Part shown: positions 37,707-45,545 of the stretch, piece by piece
Layout: each line of letters begins with the position of its first letter
Numbering within the stretch: the stretch's first letter is position 1
IMG/VR virus record: IMGVR_UViG_3300025435_000016
Coordinates: 1-64,000 of that record
Source of the DNA: a virus
Direction: 5' to 3' (one strand)
Length of the DNA: 64,000 bases
Notes under the pieces: generated by a model
The model's input: the letters and a program-made list of their open reading frames with translations, nothing else
Told to the model about the DNA's origin: nothing
The model's database searches: none
Translations under genes and position numbers: made by a program

Positions 37707-38291
37707 TCAAGCAGGAATATAATTAATATTCATCACTACTCTCCTAGCTGTTTGTGTCGGGAGGGTGCCAGTGTGATAATGCAAACCATCGAAGATTAAA
37801 AGTCTATTTGCTTTAGCCTTTACAGTATCTAGAACTGTTGGTGTTTGAAATGTATTCTTGAGATACGCATCAGATACAAAGTTCGATGTACAGTCGTACT
37901 TCTCCTTATAAACGATAGTGTCGCCATCGGAATCATTTATATAAAGAAGTGCTGTTTTATGAGGTACACCTTCATCAATATGGACACCATTCTCATAAGG
38001 TTTATCTGCTATCGTATTAAGAATTAATCGAACTCGGAGAAGAGTATCAATCTTCTCGTTAGCGTTTGAAAGAACTCTAGTAACCGTATTCTCAATAAGC
38101 CGATGAGGATCATATAACCATCTTCCGTGATTAAACGCTATACACTGCCAACCTATGAGGTAGGGATTATCTTTTTCATTTGTCTCTCTAGTTGCCTTTC
38201 TTCCATAATTCCATGGAAAGTCAAATGACATAATATAATTTTGAAAAATATTAAATTCAGCTGACTTGAGAATATGATCTACAATTTGCAT
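37707..38291 (-). CDS. 2OG-Fe(II) oxygenase
   Basis: A 194-residue dioxygenase of the prolyl-4-hydroxylase type. Iron ligands H104 and D106 (GVHIDEGVP), the distal H171 or H173 (FDGLHYHTG) and the 2-oxoglutarate arginine R183 or R184 (TARRVVMNI) are visible in the right order and spacing. T4-like marine phages often carry such enzymes. Substrates may be protein side chains or nucleobases. It lies immediately upstream of the 2-HAD region and is transcribed away from the tmRNA promoter region in the same direction. Confidence 0.82.
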   Translation of the reverse strand: MQIVDHILKSAEFNIFQNYIMSFDFPWNYGRKATRETNEKDNPYLIGWQCIAFNHGRWLYDPHRLIENTVTRVLSNANEKIDTLLRVRLILNTIADKPYENGVHIDEGVPHKTALLYINDSDGDTIVYKEKYDCTSNFVSDAYLKNTFQTPTVLDTVKAKANRLLIFDGLHYHTGTLPTQTARRVVMNINYIPA

Positions 38292-38315
38292 TACCCTCTA
38301 TGATATAGCATCTCT

Positions 38316-38963
38316 CTAACAAATCAAGTTAGAAAGTATTCTCTCTACATATTCGTTAAAGGATTCTTGAACAGGTCCGTCAATTTGTTCTCTAGCTGCA
38401 CTAAGCTCTTTGGTAAGAAAGGTTTTTACCTGCTCAGGACTATGAAAACTATCTGTACGCATTTCTATGGCAATACCACCAGCGTTTCTCCAAGCTTTGA
38501 TATATGGAGGAAAGTCATCAATAAGGACATTTGGCTTTCCAGTTTCCGTATTAATAGCGTTTATTGTTTTATTTTTAACAAAAGACATATCGTCGGGAAG
38601 CGGGTTAAGGTGTTTATGAATCCAGATTCTCTTTCCAGTCTCTGAAGCTTTTGTATCAATACCCGCTGGGCAGGAACAAATACTGTACCCACCAGCTTCC
38701 TTAACTACAGTATCAATAATAGCTTTTGTTAATTCTCCGTTCTCACCGAATGGTTTGAGGTTAGCGAAGAATTCCTCTACGCTTCCGAAATTATCAACAA
38801 AGTGCTCTCTATCATACCAGATCTTTTTAGCCTGATCTTTCTCTTCCGGAGTTAAATCTTTATAAGGTTTATCAAAAAACCGATTGCTAATAGCTCCGAA
38901 GAGATCGGCCAGAAGACCATCCATATCGAGCATGACGCGCGGAATATGTTGCAAGGTTGACAT
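38316..38963 (-). CDS. HAD-like 5'-nucleotidase
   Basis: A 215-residue protein from ATG at 38963. RVMLDMDGLLADLF gives the HAD nucleophile D13 and D15. The helical cap (LTPEEKDQAKKIWYDREHFV) and the later NVLIDDFPPYI resemble 5'(3')-deoxyribonucleotidases. It may recycle nucleotides together with the RNR and deaminase. A frame from 39011 adds residues through a hairpin region and is less likely. Confidence 0.75.
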   Translation of the reverse strand: MSTLQHIPRVMLDMDGLLADLFGAISNRFFDKPYKDLTPEEKDQAKKIWYDREHFVDNFGSVEEFFANLKPFGENGELTKAIIDTVVKEAGGYSICSCPAGIDTKASETGKRIWIHKHLNPLPDDMSFVKNKTINAINTETGKPNVLIDDFPPYIKAWRNAGGIAIEMRTDSFHSPEQVKTFLTKELSAAREQIDGPVQESFNEYVERILSNLIC

Positions 38964-39082
38964 AAATAATAATGCTGATCGCGATGGTCGAACATCCACC
39001 AGCACTAACAATACTTGAGATATGTCAGCTATAGATATTTATAATATAGAGTTACCTATATATATGCTAGGTATAAAATATC

Positions 39083-39817
39083 ATGAATTATAATAAAATT
39101 TATGATAACATTATTAGCCGCGCAAAAGAACGCGGTGCAATGAATGCTTATACGGAAAAGCATCATATTATTCCACGTTGCATGGGAGGCAATGATGACA
39201 AGATAAACTTAGCTGTATTGACACCAGAGGAACATTTTGTATGTCACTTGTTATTATTGAAAATGTATCCAGATAATAAAAAGTTAGCGTATGCAATAAG
39301 GGTGATGTGTGGTGAAAGCGCACCCACTAATAAACGTAATAATAAACTCTACGGGTGGCTGAAGCGTAGGATATATAGGAACAAAACAGTAAAAACATGC
39401 TCCACATGTGGTAATAACTTCTCTATATCATTCTGTTCATTAAAAAAGCAATTTTGTAGTAAGAAGTGCCATGATATTAATCAACGAAAATCGCGTATTA
39501 AGAAGATATGTAAAACATGTAACATGATTTTTTATGCACCACTTAGTAAGAATCTGAAGCAATTCTGCAGCATAGATTGCTCTGCAAAAGATAGAGAAAT
39601 AAAAATAATAAAAACATGTTTAGTGTGTAACCGTCAATTTAAAGTGCTACCTTCTATGAGTTTTATTAAATGCTGCAGTAGAGCGTGTGCAGATACAAAC
39701 AAAATTAAAAAAATTATAAAAACATGTCCTCTCTGTAATACACAATTTCAAGTTGTTCCTAGTAAGAAAAAGATATTCTGTAGTAGAAGTTGCTCAAAAC
39801 GCAAACATATACAATAA
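39083..39817 (+). CDS. HNH endonuclease with four zinc-finger repeats
   Basis: A 244-residue protein on the strand opposite to its neighbours. Residues 1-75 are an HNH domain (TEKHHIIPRCMGGNDDKINL, TPEEHFVCHLLL). Residues about 105-244 are four tandem repeats, each C-x2-C...FC-x3-C (TCSTCGNNF, ICKTCNMIFY, TCLVCNRQF, TCPLCNTQF, each followed by FCS.xC or CCSRAC). Repeated zinc fingers would give sequence-specific DNA binding. It is probably a mobile homing endonuclease inserted between two gene groups. Confidence 0.85.
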   Translation: MNYNKIYDNIISRAKERGAMNAYTEKHHIIPRCMGGNDDKINLAVLTPEEHFVCHLLLLKMYPDNKKLAYAIRVMCGESAPTNKRNNKLYGWLKRRIYRNKTVKTCSTCGNNFSISFCSLKKQFCSKKCHDINQRKSRIKKICKTCNMIFYAPLSKNLKQFCSIDCSAKDREIKIIKTCLVCNRQFKVLPSMSFIKCCSRACADTNKIKKIIKTCPLCNTQFQVVPSKKKIFCSRSCSKRKHIQ

Positions 39818-39819
39818 TC

Positions 39820-40029
39820 CTATTTGTTTTCTGCCTTGCGCTGTGACTTTTTCCACCACTTACACCAGCCATTTTTTGCAATTACACCACTAACAGCTGT
39901 ACAGTGGCCACCTTTAATCCACATCGTACACCCATCACACCTTTGACCCTTAACTGTATGTCCAACATAACCTGCTTCAGCTTTAGAATGCTTTGCTTTT
40001 GTTTTTTCGAATAAGAATTTAAAGATCAT
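39820..40029 (-). CDS. Small Cys-rich protein, HiPIP-like pattern
   Basis: A 69-residue protein with GQRCDGCTMWIKGGHCTAVS and KNGWCKWWKK. The spacing C-x2-C, C, GWC-x-W resembles high-potential iron-sulfur proteins and a small domain common in marine phages. Four cysteines could hold an Fe-S cluster or zinc. It is translationally coupled to the next gene by a four-base overlap. Confidence 0.62.
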   Translation of the reverse strand: MIFKFLFEKTKAKHSKAEAGYVGHTVKGQRCDGCTMWIKGGHCTAVSGVIAKNGWCKWWKKSQRKAENK

Positions 40030-40265
40030 TTTGATGCAACTATTAATGTAAATCTATAGAGAAAATAACCCTTAAAGTGTCTATTAACAAAATCCTTTTT
40101 AGCGCTAACTACGAGCTTATTCTCTACTATAGCAAAACGTTTTGCCTTTTCGTCTAAGTGTTCTTGAGCTTGTTCTGATGTTGCAAAATACCCACACCAT
40201 TTAATACTATTTCGATCAATTGCCGGTGCTGTATTATGAGGAGGATGGGTGTCAAGCAGTGTCAT
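40026..40265 (-). CDS. Hypothetical protein
   Basis: A 79-residue protein (WCGYFATSEQAQEHLDEKAK, DFVNRHFKGYFLYRFTLIVA). A TAAATA-type motif lies upstream, between the gene and tRNA-Tyr. No family recognised. Confidence 0.6.
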   Translation of the reverse strand: MTLLDTHPPHNTAPAIDRNSIKWCGYFATSEQAQEHLDEKAKRFAIVENKLVVSAKKDFVNRHFKGYFLYRFTLIVASK

Positions 40266-40297
40266 GGCATTAATTATTTAGTCTGTTTTTATAAAAA

Positions 40298-40384
40298 TGG
40301 TGGGCCATCTAGGTAACGCTCCTAGCCAGTTCAATGAACATCGGATTTACAGTCCGAGCTATGTCTTTAATAGTATAATGACCC
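40298..40384 (-). tRNA. tRNA-Tyr (GUA) with non-canonical T loop
   Basis: A class II tRNA: acceptor GGGUCAU/AUGGCCC with A-CCA encoded, anticodon arm UCGGA-CUGUAAA-UCCGA (GUA) and a variable arm GUUCAUUGAAC. The T-loop is AGCGUUA and the D-loop UAAAGAC, the same unusual pair of loops as in tRNA-Lys. Confidence 0.88.
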
Positions 40385-40393
40385 GATTAAATT

Positions 40394-41002
40394 TTATGTC
40401 CAGAAATATTGTCTACGTTTTACAAATTCAACTAGTACCTCTGTATCTTTATCAGTAATAAGCTGCTCAAGACGGTTTACCTCACCGTAAAGCTCTTCGT
40501 AAGATTGACCACGATCAGCCATTGTATAGCTCTTAACGGTACCATCTTCATTATATTCATTCGGTTTAAACCATTCATCTATTGGCGGCATTGGAGGGTA
40601 AGCGTCATCCATTTCTTTTTCTAGTTTTGGACGTTCAACTGTTATGTACTGATATGTACTCTCAAGCCATCGAGCAAACTCTACATGATGTTCTCCAGAT
40701 TGTTCCCAGTCAACAACTCCATCAATATATTCCTCTTCATAAAACTTCTTAACAAATTCAAAGTTTACATTTTCAATAAGAGAAGAAACATCAGCCCAAG
40801 TTCTAGGAATAACTTTTCTTAGGCGTTTATTCTGAGGTTTAAAGATCGGACGAATCCGATCATACCAATGATGTCGCCAGCTATAAGGTAATACATCCCA
40901 GATATCAAACGCTCCTAAAAATTTATACCTCCAACGAACCTTACCAATAATAGATAAAGGTTTTAAGGCATGGTTACGTGCTTTAAACGAGTCCGGCGTC
41001 AT
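40394..41002 (-). CDS. Conserved phage protein of unknown function
   Basis: A 202-residue protein. The segment PQNKRLRKVIPRTWADVSSL followed by an acidic, aromatic helix (FVKKFYEEEYIDGVVDW) recurs in unrelated phage hypothetical proteins. The N-terminus is tryptophan- and tyrosine-rich (VLPYSWRHHWYDRIRPI). No function assigned. Confidence 0.7.
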   Translation of the reverse strand: MTPDSFKARNHALKPLSIIGKVRWRYKFLGAFDIWDVLPYSWRHHWYDRIRPIFKPQNKRLRKVIPRTWADVSSLIENVNFEFVKKFYEEEYIDGVVDWEQSGEHHVEFARWLESTYQYITVERPKLEKEMDDAYPPMPPIDEWFKPNEYNEDGTVKSYTMADRGQSYEELYGEVNRLEQLITDKDTEVLVEFVKRRQYFWT

Positions 41003-41055
41003 GCTATTATTATATAGCTAATGACGCCGGAGTCAAGCAATACAAGTAATAAAAC

Positions 41056-42873
41056 TTAGGACATTGCTTCCTGTCCAATGATATTTGCACCAGCCGTCAA
41101 TCCTTGACCAAAGGTATTAATGGCGAGTGTGAGAATATCAGGGATATTACCGCGAATAGTGTTGTAGAGCGGGAAGAAGTTTGACAAGTCCTTATCCTGA
41201 ACGTTGAAACCAGGTGATACGTAGAAGGAATAAACAATCTCACCGCCAGTAAAGCTTGTAGCTGACTGGTCAACTTCAGCAAATGAGTTATATGAACTTA
41301 ATGATGCCATTGATCTCCATTGTGGATTGGTTAGCACAATAGGATTGTAAGGTGTTGAAGCGTAAAACTGAAGTAGAGCTTGTTGATTGGTTGAAAGAAG
41401 AAGGTCAAGAGGAAGAATCTGACCACGATTAATGAGGCCGATCTGATAAGGTACACCGGAGAATGCTGTAATATATGTTACACCGGTTGATGTTACCGCT
41501 CCAAAGCTCTGTTGTGTACTAACGGTAATACCAGAGAGAGGGAGCGGAATTAAACCAGTGCTTGAACCGACACCGTAAGCTGATAGCCCCATTACAACGT
41601 CAACAGCAGTAATTGAACTTGATGTATTAGAGTAGATGCGACCTGTAACACCACTTGGATAACCGACACCTGTTATTGTTGGGAAATAAATTGATAAACC
41701 AGATAACGGGGTTGATGTTGGCCAGGTATTAGGGGCAAAATTGAGCACAACGGGTGAACCTGTACCATTGAGCGTACTCACACCAGTAATAGCGCTTGAA
41801 CCGGTATTGTATGTCAAATTATACGATCCAGGAATTGGTACACCATTAGAAGCATAATTTTGGTATGTATCGACAACACGAGTACCCATGATACGGTTTC
41901 TAATAGAAAGAACCGGTTTAGCGTAATTTGAATTTATTACAGATGGAGCTGATGTACTATAACTATAGGTAAAGCCACGCTGAGGGTCTCTACCGCCTTC
42001 GATAATTACCGATACACCGTAGTGATTGAATACCTGTAAAGCATTAGAAGAGTAATTACGTTGTTCATAGCGAACGGGGAGGTTACCAGTTCTTGCCCAC
42101 GGTACAGCTATAGTATTACCTGTTCCATATTCATGGAGAACAAACGCTTCACCGTTAATAAGAATGCCCCAACGTAAGCAACCAGCTCCATACCAGGCAT
42201 ATTCTAACCATAACATCTGCACCTGACTCCAATTAAGACTATTCTTAACACCAAAAGGATCTGACCATTGTGAGAAATCAATTCTTGTATCGGTAGGTAA
42301 TCCATTGACATCGCTTCTTACGACAACATACATACCGCTTAAATTACCAGTAGCGGTATTTGGTGCACCTTGCTCGAAGAAAATACCATTGGAATCATCA
42401 AAGAAACCAACACGTTGAACTTGACCAGCATTCGGGCCACCAAAATTAACATTGGTAGCCATGTACATGGTCTTACCAGGCTGGTAGCGATGATAAGGAC
42501 GGGACTGACGAACAGTTACATCGCCAGGGTTAGAGATAGTCATCTGCACGCCACCTAATTGTGGAATTTGTTTAATTGTACCGCTTCCAGAAGTTACATT
42601 CTCCCAGCGAAGAGGCTGAGCACCATATTCAAAGTCAGCTTCATAGACGTTCTGATGAACGGAAACCTTTAAACGATTAACAACATCCTTTGTCTGCTTG
42701 CTAAGGGACATATTTACAGACCCATCAGCTTTAACATTTGTTAAATATGTCGCTTGAGCGTAGAGAGGTACCCCTTGATCATTCTGAATATTAACAAATG
42801 AATTCGACCACCCTTGAATTGGTGTCGAAGGAGGTGCTTGAAAGTTAGGAGAAGCTGATAATACGGTCGACAT
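41056..42873 (-). CDS. Large virion structural protein
   Basis: A 605-residue protein of a type found in marine T4-like phages. Residues about 95-300 form the core (YHRYQPGKTMYMATNVNFGG, GFFDDSNGIFFEQ, WLEYAWYGAGCLRWGILING, NLPVRYEQRN), followed by Gly/Ser/Thr-rich beta domains. It is a distant paralog of the 665-residue protein at 16457-18454 but is transcribed in the opposite direction and without the NPVTAV repeats. It is probably a tail or fibre component. Confidence 0.8.
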   Translation of the reverse strand: MSTVLSASPNFQAPPSTPIQGWSNSFVNIQNDQGVPLYAQATYLTNVKADGSVNMSLSKQTKDVVNRLKVSVHQNVYEADFEYGAQPLRWENVTSGSGTIKQIPQLGGVQMTISNPGDVTVRQSRPYHRYQPGKTMYMATNVNFGGPNAGQVQRVGFFDDSNGIFFEQGAPNTATGNLSGMYVVVRSDVNGLPTDTRIDFSQWSDPFGVKNSLNWSQVQMLWLEYAWYGAGCLRWGILINGEAFVLHEYGTGNTIAVPWARTGNLPVRYEQRNYSSNALQVFNHYGVSVIIEGGRDPQRGFTYSYSTSAPSVINSNYAKPVLSIRNRIMGTRVVDTYQNYASNGVPIPGSYNLTYNTGSSAITGVSTLNGTGSPVVLNFAPNTWPTSTPLSGLSIYFPTITGVGYPSGVTGRIYSNTSSSITAVDVVMGLSAYGVGSSTGLIPLPLSGITVSTQQSFGAVTSTGVTYITAFSGVPYQIGLINRGQILPLDLLLSTNQQALLQFYASTPYNPIVLTNPQWRSMASLSSYNSFAEVDQSATSFTGGEIVYSFYVSPGFNVQDKDLSNFFPLYNTIRGNIPDILTLAINTFGQGLTAGANIIGQEAMS

Positions 42874-42883
42874 AAATTTTAAT

Positions 42884-42891
42884 TATTTATA
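42884..42891 (-). promoter_or_regulatory. T4-late-type promoter motif
   Basis: A perfect TATAAATA on the minus strand, 10 bases before the ATG of the 605-residue structural gene. Confidence 0.65.
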
Positions 42892-42918
42892 CGAACCGGT
42901 GTATTTTTGCAATAACGA

Positions 42919-43044
42919 CTAGTACTTTTTAGTTAACTTACCCTTGACTTTTATAAATCCATCAACCTTACTTGTTGTTTTTGGGTAGTTCTCTTTATAC
43001 TTTTTGAAATCTGTTGGACGTTGTTTTGGACCTTTACCTGCCAT
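42919..43044 (-). CDS. 41-residue basic protein
   Basis: Product MAGKGPKQRPTDFKKYKENY followed by PKTTSKVDGFIKVKGKLTKK. The GKGPKQRPTDFKKYxENY pattern is a short segment seen at the start of small proteins in many phages. It begins 1 base after the stop of the ATPase gene, so it is co-transcribed. Function unknown. Confidence 0.6.
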   Translation of the reverse strand: MAGKGPKQRPTDFKKYKENYPKTTSKVDGFIKVKGKLTKKY

Positions 43045-43045
43045 A

Positions 43046-43954
43046 TTAGTGTTTGGTTATAATTGCTTCTACTTTATTTACCCTCCAACGGCACTTATTT
43101 CCACGGAGATTATTTTTAATTAGTCGACCTTCGGTGGTGAGCTCTCGAAGAAGCCAACCTGCGCGAGAGGCATCAACTTTAAGTTTATCGCAAATATCAG
43201 CGATAGAGAACTTACCCTCCATGCAAAGAATCTGCTTACGAGCTTCTTCTTTTTTATCAGCTTTCGTATTCCTACCTGAACCTTCAGTAGCCTTTACAGG
43301 TGTAAAATCATAGCCACGGCTTGTAAACGCACAAGTATAATCAATACCAGGACCGAAGCGATTCTTAACAAAATGAATTCTACGATGACTAGGCTCATCT
43401 TCAGCGATTTCAACAAAGACATTAACATCAACAGCGTACGTCAAAAGGTTTGTACCCTTAATAACGCCACCTTTCGTAAGATGACAGATAATAAGAACAA
43501 CACACTCTGTCTCTTTGGCACGGTTAATAAGAGTCTCAATAAACTCCTTCTCTTCCATATTACCCTTATCTACAGCATGAAACGAATCAATGACAATGAC
43601 ATCAACATCGTTCATAAAACCGATAATCTTCTTAGCACTGGATTCGTTGCAAATTCCAACATCCTCAATACCGAGACGCTTACACGCAAAAGCAACTTGA
43701 TGAATAGACTCCTCTGCCGATACGAATCCAACCCTATGACCGTTCTTAGTCATTCCATTGAGTATCTGAAGAACCATTGTCGATTTACCGACACCAGCTT
43801 TCGAAGAAATCGTAGTAATCGACCCAGGAAGAATTCCTCCTCCGAACATATCGTCAACCTCTGGAATTCCAGATTTAACACGGCGATTGTAAATATCAGG
43901 GATCTGAACATCTTTAACTGCTGTAAACGAGGTACTCTGTAGGTTAATTTTCAT
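43046..43954 (-). CDS. RadA/RecA-like ATPase
   Basis: A 302-residue P-loop ATPase. Residues 25-230 are a RecA/RadA-type core: SGIPEVDDMFGGGILPGSIT, Walker A at 53-58 (AGVGKS), GFVSAEE, Walker B at 119-123 (VIVID) and a final CHLTKGG loop. The C-terminal 60 residues look like a winged-helix domain (ADICDKLKVDASRAGWLLRE). A KaiC/RadA/DnaB-like role in recombination or replication is likely. The lack of a zinc finger and Lon domain separates it from bacterial RadA. Confidence 0.82.
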   Translation of the reverse strand: MKINLQSTSFTAVKDVQIPDIYNRRVKSGIPEVDDMFGGGILPGSITTISSKAGVGKSTMVLQILNGMTKNGHRVGFVSAEESIHQVAFACKRLGIEDVGICNESSAKKIIGFMNDVDVIVIDSFHAVDKGNMEEKEFIETLINRAKETECVVLIICHLTKGGVIKGTNLLTYAVDVNVFVEIAEDEPSHRRIHFVKNRFGPGIDYTCAFTSRGYDFTPVKATEGSGRNTKADKKEEARKQILCMEGKFSIADICDKLKVDASRAGWLLRELTTEGRLIKNNLRGNKCRWRVNKVEAIITKH

Positions 43955-43994
43955 ACTATTAGTATATTGGAATTTAAAAGGAACTACAATAATA

Positions 43995-44267
43995 TTATTT
44001 GAGTTTTTTGAATTTTACTTCAGCTTCAGCAAGAGTACGGTGCGTCCATCCAGCAGTACCCCATTGTGAAGTAGAAGGGTAGGCTTCGCCCGGTGGAATC
44101 TTTTGTCCTCCGAGTTCGTAGCCATTGTGACGATTAATTTTAACAACCTCGAACGTCTTCCCTGTTTGACCCTTTTTCGTCTGTTCGTAGATTGCTTTAT
44201 CACCTACACGCTTAATTTGCTTGTAGGTAAATCCTTTCTTATCGAATTGTTTAGGTAGTATCTTCAT
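43995..44267 (-). CDS. Hypothetical protein
   Basis: A 90-residue basic protein (KQFDKKGFTYKQIKRVGDKA, PPGEAYPSTSQWGTAGWTHR). The second half with YPSTSQWGTAGW followed by a Lys-rich end is a common small-phage-protein pattern. No function assigned. Confidence 0.62.
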   Translation of the reverse strand: MKILPKQFDKKGFTYKQIKRVGDKAIYEQTKKGQTGKTFEVVKINRHNGYELGGQKIPPGEAYPSTSQWGTAGWTHRTLAEAEVKFKKLK

Positions 44268-44306
44268 GATTCTTTTATAATAGAGACTTTATAGGGAACT
44301 ACAAGC

Positions 44307-44609
44307 TTATTTCCCATTTATTTCTAAGGCACGTTTAAGAAAATCGCTTCCAAGGGCTATTGTAACACCTGTTGCACCGAGCTCTTTCCGAACATCAGCA
44401 ACACTCTTTCCTTGCTTGAGAAGAGTGAGAGCATCTCGACAAATATAATGCTTAAGAAACTCTTCCTTCGATCCAACCTTCTTAGCCTTTTCTTCCAAAT
44501 ATTCACTATTTGTAGGGCGTTCCTTACCTGTGACAATACAAGTAAGAACATTCGGGTCCTTGGCAATCGCTTTCTTAAAGCGTTTATTAATCTCTTCTGC
44601 GTTTAACAT
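44307..44609 (-). CDS. TCIVTG-domain protein, short form
   Basis: A 100-residue protein. LTCIVTGKERPTNSEYLEEK and LKHYICRDALTLLKQGKSVA align in order with the N-terminal domain of the 191-residue protein at 45546-46121 (MTCIVTGLERRV, DHYISNEAKRLLRQR). The family is unrecognised. It is a stand-alone version of that domain. Confidence 0.7.
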   Translation of the reverse strand: MLNAEEINKRFKKAIAKDPNVLTCIVTGKERPTNSEYLEEKAKKVGSKEEFLKHYICRDALTLLKQGKSVADVRKELGATGVTIALGSDFLKRALEINGK

Positions 44610-44657
44610 TCTTTTATAGTAAAAAATAGTTTAGGAATATGCAATATAAAAAGTTGC

Positions 44658-44695
44658 AAAAAAAGGACCGGCTCCTAAATCATAGCAGCCGGTCC
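44658..44695 (-). terminator. Rho-independent terminator
   Basis: On the minus strand GGACCGGCT pairs with AGCCGGTCC (9 bp, 13-base loop), followed by TTTTTTT. It directly follows the 64-residue gene with the strong ribosome binding site. Confidence 0.9.
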
Positions 44696-44714
44696 CTCTC
44701 ATTGTTAGTTAAGA

Positions 44715-44909
44715 TTAAGCAACGGTAATTGCGTTAGTCTTGATAGCACGGGTAATGTCGCGAGCGTCAACGCGCTGGATAGAGCGCTTGAACTGATTGG
44801 TGCGGTTAAGCACCTTCGCACGCTTAACGGTAAAGCTACCGTCGCGGTTACGTTCCATTGTTACAAAGAATGTCTTCGGACGAAGATTCTTATTTGTGTA
44901 GTCGATCAT
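44715..44909 (-). CDS. Small basic protein with a strong RBS
   Basis: A 64-residue basic protein (TFFVTMERNRDGSFTVKRAK, QFKRSIQRVDARDITRAIKT). It has the strongest Shine-Dalgarno in the window (AAAGGAGGTGA, about 11 bases before ATG) and its own terminator, so it is probably made in large amounts. Function unknown. Confidence 0.7.
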   Translation of the reverse strand: MIDYTNKNLRPKTFFVTMERNRDGSFTVKRAKVLNRTNQFKRSIQRVDARDITRAIKTNAITVA

Positions 44910-44970
44910 TTTTTATTTCACCTCCTTTTTGTTTTCTCAATATTGGATACTAATTTTTAGTAATCCACTA

Positions 44971-45168
44971 TTAAATTTTAAAATTTTCTGGAAGAGCGAT
45001 CTCCTCAGGTTGCGGGAGAAGAAAACTATCCGTCTTTGCTTTTCTACTAGTGCTCTTACGCTTGTAGCCAATAAGATAGTGCTTTCCGTTTTGTTCACTC
45101 TTAATAACAGGTACCAATCTTCCCTGTTTAACGAGTTTTTCAATATTACTTGGTGTCATCTTTCCCAT
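44971..45168 (-). CDS. Small basic protein
   Basis: A 65-residue protein (MGKMTPSNIEKLVKQGRLVP, ending PEEIALPENFKI) with a helix-turn start and a Lys/Arg centre (GYKRKSTSRKAKTD). It might bind nucleic acid. Function unknown. Confidence 0.55.
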   Translation of the reverse strand: MGKMTPSNIEKLVKQGRLVPVIKSEQNGKHYLIGYKRKSTSRKAKTDSFLLPQPEEIALPENFKI

Positions 45169-45204
45169 ATGATTCCTTAATGGTATATTGTTTGAAAATA
45201 TAAA

Positions 45205-45471
45205 TCAAGCAGTTTTTGGATATACATCCGAATTTTCTGCAATCTTTACACCTTCGTAAGGAGCAACAACACGACGATAGAATTCAATCTTACAACACTC
45301 TAAAGCTCCTACAATTTCATTGAGCGTATTATAGCAAAGCTTATGATCATCAATGTATTGTTGACAAACTTTGGTGATAAAATAATTCAGTTCACCAGGG
45401 TTTTCAAGATTTGGAAGAGCAGTAAGTGCTTTATTAAACCTTGTTCGATCTTGTTTCTTAATGTAAGGCAT
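45205..45471 (-). CDS. Conserved phage protein (DUF6899-like)
   Basis: An 88-residue protein with MPYIKKQDRTRFNKALTALP, GELNYFITKVCQQYI and ALECCKIEFYRRVVAPYEGV. This set of segments is conserved in a small family widespread in phages and some bacteria. Its function is not established. Confidence 0.8.
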   Translation of the reverse strand: MPYIKKQDRTRFNKALTALPNLENPGELNYFITKVCQQYIDDHKLCYNTLNEIVGALECCKIEFYRRVVAPYEGVKIAENSDVYPKTA

Positions 45472-45545
45472 AAAAACGATACTAGTTTAAACTTTTTTTA
45501 AAATCAAGCTTGAAATTCCTTTTTAGCATACATAATATACATCCA

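Noticed and set aside
38964-39040. tRNA-like T-arm near the 5' end of the HAD gene
   Set aside because: A GATG-TTCGAC-CATC hairpin is present, but no acceptor, D-arm or anticodon arm can be built around it.
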